A stretch of 11,500 nucleotides of DNA from Spirochaetaceae bacterium (GTDB lineage Bacteria > Spirochaetota > Spirochaetia > Treponematales > Breznakiellaceae): positions 1-11,500 of the forward strand of contig JAISZQ010000111.1 of the NCBI GenBank assembly GCA_031269165.1, read 5' to 3'. A program made the position numbers and the translations under genes. This document shows positions 7,309-11,500 of the stretch, one piece after another; the first letter of the stretch is position 1; the number at the start of each line of letters is the position of its first letter. The notes below the pieces were generated by a model. It was not told the DNA's origin, made no database searches, and was given only the letters and a program-made list of their open reading frames with translations.

Positions 7309-8022
7309 TTACCGGACGGTTTCGGTTCGGAGAGCCTTGCGGGATGTGTCGGGGACATTCGTTTGAGGAGGAAGCACTTCGCGGGAATTGTTCGCCGGTA
7401 CCCCGGTTGCCTGAGGCGCGGGATCAGACGGCGGCTTTTCCGGCGTTTTCGCGGTATCGTTCTGAACGGTCTGGCGGCCCTGCGTTTCCGCATAAATATT
7501 CGGGCGGGGAAACCCTTGCACAAGGAACAAAGATAAAAACACGAGTGCGGCAACAAGAAAAATAATCGCGGCAATAACAACAGGGACAACCGGACTCACG
7601 GACCGTTTCTTTGTCGCAACAACACCGGAATCCGCATCACGCCCGTCATCAAGACGCGCCTCCTCACGATCCGCTTCGTCCATATTAAGCGCGTTGATGT
7701 CAATTTCCAGTTTTTGCGGGTCGTCTGAACCGCCCGTCTCTTCCGCCTCTGCCAGAATGCGCCCGTCTCCCGTCGCACGCACCCGAAGGTCAATAGACGT
7801 TTCCCCCGCATACTTTTGCAGAAGGTTATCCACGACCAGCGTGCCGATATACTGCGCCTCGTCCACAGACTCACCGCTCCTGAAAAAGTCAATCTGCGCC
7901 GAAGTTTGACCATCACGAATCGTTGTCAGTTCAAGTTTCTTGGCCGAGAAACTATTTTCATCGAGAATCGGGTAAAATTTCCCGTTTGCAAGTTTTATCC
8001 CTACTTTAGCCATTCTCCCCAT
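7309..8022 (-). CDS. Membrane-anchored protein with Hsp70 substrate-binding-domain-like region
   Basis: A conserved-looking protein of 237 residues whose function I do not know. Residues 7-97 resemble the beta-sandwich substrate-binding domain of DnaK/Hsp70: GIKLANGKFYPIL, then TTIRDGQTSAQI, YIGTLVVDNL and DGRILAEAEE match the DnaK patterns for the DNQT strand, the LG-x-F strand and the DANGIL strand. No ATPase domain is present. Residues about 100-140 are acidic and end in KKRS, one transmembrane helix spans about 144-168, and a Pro/Thr-rich tail of about 70 residues follows. The lysines before the helix suggest the folded domain is cytoplasmic and the tail periplasmic. It is the first gene of the cluster with the transglycosylase and ftsK. 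The start may instead be the ATG at 8013 (MAKVGIKL), because a promoter -10 box overlaps the ATG at 8022. Confidence 0.82.
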   Translation of the reverse strand: MGRMAKVGIKLANGKFYPILDENSFSAKKLELTTIRDGQTSAQIDFFRSGESVDEAQYIGTLVVDNLLQKYAGETSIDLRVRATGDGRILAEAEETGGSDDPQKLEIDINALNMDEADREEARLDDGRDADSGVVATKKRSVSPVVPVVIAAIIFLVAALVFLSLFLVQGFPRPNIYAETQGRQTVQNDTAKTPEKPPSDPAPQATGVPANNSREVLPPQTNVPDTSRKALRTETVR

Positions 8023-8049
8023 TGTAGCAACATCCCGAATAGTTGTCCA
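8021..8049 (-). promoter_or_regulatory. Probable promoter of the three-gene leftward cluster
   Basis: On the minus strand a -35 box TGGACA (8049-8044) and a -10 box TACAAT (8026-8021) are 17 bases apart. The -10 box overlaps the ATG at 8022, placing the expected transcript start around 8013-8015, at or next to the second ATG (8013). If used, the first gene would be read from a leaderless or nearly leaderless mRNA. Confidence 0.5.
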
Positions 8050-8066
8050 GTCCCGAACACAGGCTT

Positions 8067-8155
8067 AATCACAGGAAACCACGGATTACGCAGATACCCG
8101 CAGGTGAACGCGGATTTTTCACCGCCCGCTTCTTCATCTGTGGTGAACCGTGATT
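8067..8155. repeat. Imperfect inverted repeat upstream of the cluster
   Basis: The segments 8067-8095 and 8134-8155 (complement) share wording such as AATCAC, ACCAC and GCAGAT/ACAGAT, giving a loose inverted repeat around a GC-rich centre. A similar vocabulary occurs in the hairpin after eno (1729-1774). No gene was recognised here. Confidence 0.35.
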
Positions 8156-8245
8156 CTGCCCGTCTCATATTTTTTATCACGTGAGGCTGTTCAAAATCTC
8201 AGCAAAAGGGGGAAGTCTCCCACTGTCAACAACTTAAGGATTTTG

Positions 8246-8330
8246 GTCCGCGAATGGCGCGAATAAGCGCCATATATGGCGTTACGAATGATACATACCC
8301 ATCAGCGCGTATTCGCGGACATTCGCGGAC
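8246..8330. repeat. Inverted repeat with GTCCGCGAAT ends
   Basis: GTCCGCGAAT (8246-8255) is inverted as ATTCGCGGAC at 8311-8320 and again directly after at 8321-8330. Between the arms is the perfect palindrome CGCCATATATGGCG (8268-8281). It sits in the centre of the composite element and ends in a run of eight A. Confidence 0.7.
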
Positions 8331-8447
8331 AAAAAAAACTAAAAATCTGTGTAACCCGTTGACCACTCTTATATTCCATTTGCTTAAGTTGTTGACAGGG
8401 GGAAGTCTCCCCCTCGCTCCGGTCTTGCGCCCTACGCTACCCCCTTC

Positions 8448-8468
8448 TACGGGGGTCGAACCCCCGTA
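8448..8468. repeat. Perfect GC-rich hairpin before module B copy 2
   Basis: TACGGGGG (8448-8455) pairs with CCCCCGTA (8461-8468) around TCGAA. It takes the same place before module B as the hairpin 219-236 does in the other copy, but with an unrelated stem. It lies downstream of the symporter gene and could help end that transcript, although no T-run follows. Confidence 0.6.
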
Positions 8469-8471
8469 ACG

Positions 8472-8523
8472 CCCCCGAATCACAGCGGAGACTTGCGTTT
8501 CGCAGAGTTTTTGAACAGGCTCT
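8472..8523 (+). repeat. Dispersed 52-base repeat (module B), copy 2
   Basis: Ungapped match to 240-291 with five differences, all transitions. It forms the right end of the composite element and ends ten bases before the stop codon of the leftward symporter gene. Confidence 0.75.
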
Positions 8524-8533
8524 CATCAACCTG

Positions 8534-10030
8534 CTAATCTCCCAACTTTTGATACGCCTCGTATTCGGCGATGACTTCCCTGTCGGCGGGTTTGTCCAAA
8601 AGGCTCACTATGACGGTGACGAGGAGGCAGACGGCGAAACCGGGGATGATCTCGTAGAGGTTAAATATGCCGCCTCCGAGCTGTTTCCAGACGATGACGG
8701 TTACACCACCGCAGACGAGGCCGGCAAGAGCGCCGTTGCGGGTGGCGCCTTTCCAGAAGAGGGAAAGCAGGACGAGGGGGCCGAAGGTCGCGCCGAAACC
8801 GGCCCAGGCGTAACTCACGAGGCTGAAAATGGAGCTTGCCGGGTCGAGGGCGATGACAAAGGCGACCGCCGCGACGATCAAAACAGTAATGCGGCTCATG
8901 AGGAGGTTTTGCTTTTCGGTCGCGTTTTTGTTGAGGAATACCGTGTAGATGTCGCGTGAGAAGGCGCTTGCCGCGACGAGGAGCTGGGAGTCGGCGGTAC
9001 TCATGGCGGCGGCGAGGATGCCGCAGAGGAAGATACCGGCGATGAAACTGGGAAACATCTTGAGCAACACTTGGATAAAGACCGTTTCCTGCGCCCCGTT
9101 TGCGGAGAGGTCAAGCGGGAAGAGGTAGATCTTGCCAAACACGCCGACGAGGAGGGCCCCGATGAAGGCGATGATGACCCAGCCGGTCGCAATGCGGCGG
9201 GAGAGGCGGACTTCCTGGTTGGAGCGAAGGCCCATGAAACGGACGAGGATGTGCGGCATCCCGAAGTAGCCGAGGCCCCACCCCAGCGCGGAAATGATGT
9301 CGAGCGCGCCGAAACGCTGTCCCGGGCCGTTCACGAGCGGGTTAAGAAAGCTCTCGCCCAAGGCGTTCACCTTTTCGACCGCCTCCACGGGACCGCCCAG
9401 CGCGACCGCCCCCACGATTGCCGTCACGACCAGCGCGATGAACATCAGCGAACCCTGCACGAAGTCGGTGGAACACACGGCGAGGTAGCCGCCCAAAACG
9501 GTGTACACGAGGATGATCACGATGCCGAGAACCAGTGCCCCGGCGTAGGGAATGCCGAACACCGCATTGAACAGTTTCGCGCAGGCCACAAAGCCGGACG
9601 CCGTGTATATGGTAAAGAAAAAGACGATGAAGATGACCGACACGAGCGAGATGAGATGAGACTTGTCCTTGAACCGGTTGGTGAAGAACTCCGGTATCGT
9701 GATCGCGTTCCCCGCATGGATCGTGTATTTTCGCAGACGCTTCGCCACGAAAAACCAGTTGAGGTACGTGCCCACGGTGAGCCCGAACGCCGTCCAGAAC
9801 GCCTCTTTCATACCGCCCAGATAGGCGACACCGGGCAACCCCATGAGCAACCACCCCGACATATCCGACGCCTCAGCGCTCAACGCCGTTACCCACGGCC
9901 CCGTACTCCGCGCCCCCAGAAAAAAATCCTCCGAATTGGCCATATTCTTGGAATGCCGCAATCCGATGAGGATCATTCCCCCCAGATAAATGACAAACGC
10001 GATAACCATCGAGATAACATGAATCGACAT
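8534..10030 (-). CDS. putP: Sodium/proline symporter, SSS family
   Basis: Inner-membrane carrier that brings in proline together with Na+. At 498 residues it has the usual PutP length and about 13 hydrophobic helices. Family signatures: SAEASDMSGW (51-60), whose D56, S58 and G59 correspond to the D55, S57 and G58 sodium/proline-site residues of E. coli PutP; GWGLGYFGMPHILVRFM (250-266); and AAAMSTADSQLL (340-351), whose S344 and T345 correspond to the S340 and T341 sodium ligands. The ATG at 10030 has AGGAGG four bases upstream (10035-10040) and its own promoter. No put regulator or proline dehydrogenase lies nearby, so it probably serves osmotic or nutrient uptake alone. Other solutes of the SSS family are possible but the match to PutP is strong. 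Confidence 0.95.
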   Translation of the reverse strand: MSIHVISMVIAFVIYLGGMILIGLRHSKNMANSEDFFLGARSTGPWVTALSAEASDMSGWLLMGLPGVAYLGGMKEAFWTAFGLTVGTYLNWFFVAKRLRKYTIHAGNAITIPEFFTNRFKDKSHLISLVSVIFIVFFFTIYTASGFVACAKLFNAVFGIPYAGALVLGIVIILVYTVLGGYLAVCSTDFVQGSLMFIALVVTAIVGAVALGGPVEAVEKVNALGESFLNPLVNGPGQRFGALDIISALGWGLGYFGMPHILVRFMGLRSNQEVRLSRRIATGWVIIAFIGALLVGVFGKIYLFPLDLSANGAQETVFIQVLLKMFPSFIAGIFLCGILAAAMSTADSQLLVAASAFSRDIYTVFLNKNATEKQNLLMSRITVLIVAAVAFVIALDPASSIFSLVSYAWAGFGATFGPLVLLSLFWKGATRNGALAGLVCGGVTVIVWKQLGGGIFNLYEIIPGFAVCLLVTVIVSLLDKPADREVIAEYEAYQKLGD

Positions 10031-10077
10031 TTTTCCTCCTTTTTATACATGCGCCCACTTTTTGGACGCTCACCGTT

Positions 10078-10106
10078 ATGGTACAAAAGATCGTGGGAAA
10101 AGTCAA
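10078..10106 (-). promoter_or_regulatory. Probable promoter of putP
   Basis: On the minus strand a -35 box TTGACT (10106-10101) and a -10 box TACCAT (10083-10078) are 17 bases apart. Transcription would start near 10071, giving a leader of about 40 bases that contains the ribosome binding site at 10035-10040. Confidence 0.55.
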
Positions 10107-10210
10107 TATGCGCTGCGGGTTAATTCAGGGTAACGTCATTTACATATATGGTAACGGGTTGGTATGCTGATTGAATCTTGAGTACCATGTGATAAGATAG
10201 CGTGTCGATG

Positions 10211-10353
10211 GGCCGGGTGAACACCACCTACAGGCGGCTGTGCTACCGGCGCAACGTACTGTCTCAAGGCGACGTACTGCCGCTTGAGGCTGCCGTTTTG
10301 GGTAGCCAAGCTACCGAAGGTAGCCGCCGCCTTACGGTGGTGTTCACCCGGCC
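10211..10353. repeat. Large palindrome with 18-bp perfect ends and nested hairpins
   Basis: GGCCGGGTGAACACCACC (10211-10228) is perfectly inverted at 10336-10353. Inside, GGCGGCT (10233-10239) pairs with AGCCGCC (10322-10328), and CTCAAG (10263-10268) with CTTGAG (10283-10288). GGTAGC (10301-10306), GCTACC (10310-10315) and GGTAGC (10319-10324) can form two alternative hairpins, and GCTACC recurs at 10242-10247. ACGTACTG is duplicated at 10254 and 10272. No reading frame was recognised. Confidence 0.75.
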
Positions 10354-10363
10354 GGAACGATAA

Positions 10364-10607
10364 TACCGAATAGCACGCCTCTTTGGGCGGGTACTGTTGA
10401 GCAAGCGAGGGCCGTCATTGCGAACCCGCGGCAACACAGTTGCCGTTGGTGAAGCAATCCAGATGAGGCGGCCTCCCTACAAGCTCAACGCGAAGTGTTG
10501 AGCCGATTGCTTCGCTCGGCAATGTGCCGCTCGCTCGCAATGACGGACGGGGACGGGTGCTGCTTAGCAAGCGGCAATCGGCAGGGAGAGCCGTACCGCA
10601 TAGCACG
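10364..10607. repeat. Short repeat pairs flanking the MITE-like element
   Basis: TACCGAATAGCACG (10364-10377) recurs as TACCGCATAGCACG (10594-10607), and 10389-10407 matches 10555-10573 at 16 of 19 bases, both pairs in direct orientation. They bracket the element at 10413-10545, though their order is swapped on the two sides, so they are not simple target duplications. Confidence 0.45.
10413..10545. mobile_element. MITE/REP-like element with CGTCATTGCGA ends
   Basis: Terminal inverted repeats CGTCATTGCGA (10413-10423) and TCGCAATGACG (10535-10545) are perfect. Inside, GAAGCAATC (10451-10459) is inverted at 10505-10513 and GCTCAAC (10483-10489) at 10497-10503. From memory, the CGTCATTGCGA plus GAAGCAATCC vocabulary belongs to a palindromic repeat seen in many unrelated bacteria. 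No transposase is encoded. Confidence 0.75.
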
Positions 10608-10640
10608 AAAGATTTCCCCGGCTGAATGGTTACTCATTTT

Positions 10641-10706
10641 CTTAAGTTGTTGACAGCGGTATACCGTCCCCGCCATTTCAGGCGGGCAGGGAGACGGTAT
10701 TCACCG
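10641..10706. repeat. CTTAAGTTGTTGACAG motif plus hairpin
   Basis: CTTAAGTTGTTGACAG (10641-10656) is identical to 8383-8398. It is followed at once by a hairpin: CGGT-ATACCGTC (10657-10668) and CCCGCC (10669-10674) pair with GGCGGG (10681-10686), GACGGTAT (10693-10700) and ACCG (10703-10706). The hairpin begins three bases past the stop of the leftward DUF2798-like gene, so it may also act as its transcript end, although no T-run follows on the minus strand. Confidence 0.6.
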
Positions 10707-10708
10707 GT

Positions 10709-11164
10709 TTAATCCTCCGGTTTAAACATCAAGCCAAACAGAAACCTGTTCAACGGCCCAAGCAGGAATATTTGAACAAAGAACGCGAACGTCCAGTTTT
10801 GTGCCATTTTTGTAATCCAAAGGGGGATTAAATCTAGGGTGAACCCTTCATAAAGAATATTTGAATACAGGCTCATAACCGGACACATGATCAATACGGT
10901 AAAACCCGTTCTGATGGCACGGTATAAAAGTTTGTTGTCGGTCGGATATTTTGCCGACATTTTTCCCGCAAATTTCTGGACCACAAAAAATTGGAGAACA
11001 AAAGCCAGCGGCGCCCTTTGGCAGAACGCCAGGGGTAACTGCCTGAAAAGAGCCCAGGTAAACGCGCCTGCTACAATGGATTTATTGTAAACGGCCATGA
11101 CTATTACCGTAAAGAAGACCCCTATACCGGTAAAAAGAATTCTTTGCGCTGTTGTCTTTGGCAT
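10709..11164 (-). CDS. DUF2798-like four-helix membrane protein
   Basis: A 151-residue integral membrane protein of unknown function. Two similar halves each carry two hydrophobic helices: about 9-28 and 41-63, then about 86-107 and 122-146. Each half shows a Met/Tyr/Asn-rich first helix (MAVYNKSI and MSLYSNIL) and a later helix ending FVVQKFAGK or FLLGPLNRFLF, the two-repeat layout I associate with DUF2798 proteins. The ATG has a strong ribosome binding site, AGGAGG (11174-11179), nine bases upstream. It lies about 50 bases after the hydrolase gene on the same strand, so the two may share a transcript. The family name is from memory of its pattern, not a search. Confidence 0.75.
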   Translation of the reverse strand: MPKTTAQRILFTGIGVFFTVIVMAVYNKSIVAGAFTWALFRQLPLAFCQRAPLAFVLQFFVVQKFAGKMSAKYPTDNKLLYRAIRTGFTVLIMCPVMSLYSNILYEGFTLDLIPLWITKMAQNWTFAFFVQIFLLGPLNRFLFGLMFKPED

Positions 11165-11190
11165 AAATCATTACCTCCTTGTTTACAGAC

Positions 11191-11248
11191 GAGACTGTTC
11201 CAAAACCGCGCGCGTTAGCGCGCAGTCAATTCGTTTTGGAACAGCCTC
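11191..11248. repeat. GAGACTGTTCCAAAAC palindrome at the hydrolase 3' end
   Basis: GAGACTGTTCCAAAAC (11191-11206) is inverted at 11233-11248 with one mismatch, and between them GCGCGC (11208-11213) pairs with GCGCGC (11218-11223). The stop codon of the leftward hydrolase (11215-11217) lies in the inner loop. The arms are variants of the terminal repeat at 8183-8200 and 8505-8522. It could act as a terminator between the hydrolase and the next gene, though no T-run follows. Confidence 0.7.
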
Positions 11249-11500
11249 AGACATTTATCCTTTATAAACCGAATCACTTCTTCAGACTGCCCGGCAAGAG
11301 TTCCATCTCCATGACATTTTTTTATTTCTTCCGGGCAAAAGGTTTTTTCGCTGTGCGGATCGTTCAGAGAAAAGTAAAACTCAAAGAATCCATGGGGCAT
11401 GAGGGGATATTCCCTTATCCATACGTTGTTTCCCGCTTTTGATAATTTTTCGCCGTATTCATTGGCTTCAAAGCGAAGCAAGTCGTTTCCGGCAATATTG
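11215..11500 (-). CDS. Alpha/beta-hydrolase (esterase/lipase-like), C-terminal part
   Basis: Partial gene: the frame is open to the window edge, so the N-terminal part, including the nucleophile serine, lies outside. About 94 codons are visible. AGNDLLRFEANEYGEKLSKAG matches the acid strand and next helix of hormone-sensitive-lipase/acetyl-esterase-like enzymes, with the Asp of GND as catalytic acid, and MPHGFFEF carries the catalytic His. A following segment of about 30 residues with three Cys/His-rich points is less typical. The final LFQNELTAR is encoded within the palindrome at 11191-11248, so the original C-terminus may have been altered by repeat insertion. The substrate cannot be told. 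Confidence 0.75.
   Translation of the reverse strand, partial: NIAGNDLLRFEANEYGEKLSKAGNNVWIREYPLMPHGFFEFYFSLNDPHSEKTFCPEEIKKCHGDGTLAGQSEEVIRFIKDKCLRLFQNELTAR

Larger units (their letters stand above)
8183..8524. mobile_element. Composite miniature element with terminal inverted repeats
   Basis: The left end GAGGCTGTTCAAAATCTC (8183-8200) is the inverse of 8505-8522 with 16 of 18 matches. Inside lies a perfect 16-base inverted repeat, CTGTCAACAACTTAAG (8223-8238) against 8383-8398, and GGGGGAAGTCTCCC occurs at 8208-8221 and 8398-8411. The centre carries a third inverted repeat (8246-8330), and the right side carries module B. No transposase is encoded, so a MITE-like non-autonomous element or a nest of several inserted repeats is the best reading. 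No target duplication was identified. Confidence 0.5.
10031..10708. other. Non-coding gap between putP and the DUF2798-like gene
   Basis: This 678-base gap holds the putP leader and promoter, the large palindrome, the MITE-like element with its flanking repeat pairs, and the final hairpin repeat. The short reading frames within it lie across the palindromes and show no credible start or family resemblance. Bases 10107-10210 are plain sequence in which I see nothing. Confidence 0.6.

Noticed and set aside
7302..7589. N-terminal extension of the transglycosylase frame by 96 codons
   Set aside because: It overlaps the preceding gene out of frame, is Arg-rich and irregular, and would bury the lipoprotein signal that starts at 7301.
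8448..8468. A tRNA T-arm, because the minus strand reads GGGGGTTCGACCCCC
   Set aside because: No acceptor stem, anticodon arm or D-arm can be assembled around it. It fits a simple hairpin in the repeat.
9071..10123. A 350-codon open frame on the plus strand
   Set aside because: It is antisense to putP. The product is rich in Arg, Glu, Asp and His with no domain pattern, as expected of a shadow frame.

Overview
The window reads as bacterial chromosome, most likely from a spirochaete of the Treponema group (inference from the look of the enolase and from the gene order; no search was run). Coding density is high in the middle, base composition is moderately GC-rich, and the intergenic gaps are filled with short palindromic repeats. 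No rRNA, tRNA, CRISPR array, transposase or phage gene was seen.

Layout. 1-423: a non-coding stretch made almost entirely of perfect hairpins and dispersed repeats, then a promoter and ribosome binding site. 424-1719 (+): enolase. 1720-2042: convergent gap holding hairpins, an inverted divergent copy of the hairpin module found at 61-195, and a possible terminator. 2043-8022 (-): three tightly packed genes transcribed leftward: a small membrane protein whose cytoplasmic part looks like the beta-sandwich substrate-binding domain of Hsp70/DnaK, then a large lytic transglycosylase lipoprotein, then an FtsK/SpoIIIE DNA translocase. 8023-8533: promoter of that cluster plus a composite repeat bounded by terminal inverted repeats. 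8534-10030 (-): PutP-type sodium/proline symporter with a good promoter and ribosome binding site. 10031-10708: non-coding, with an 18-bp-stem palindrome, a MITE-like element with CGTCATTGCGA ends, and another hairpin repeat. 10709-11164 (-): four-helix DUF2798-like membrane protein. 11215-11500 (-): C-terminal part of an alpha/beta-hydrolase running off the window, its last codons lying inside a palindromic repeat.

How the genes fit together. The leftward cluster joins an envelope-anchored protein, a peptidoglycan-cleaving enzyme and the division DNA pump, so a shared role in cell-wall remodelling at division is plausible (inference). Enolase and the symporter are stand-alone housekeeping genes. 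The most unusual content is intergenic: a set of modular repeats in which copies keep the position of hairpins but change the stem sequences, which suggests selection on structure rather than on sequence.
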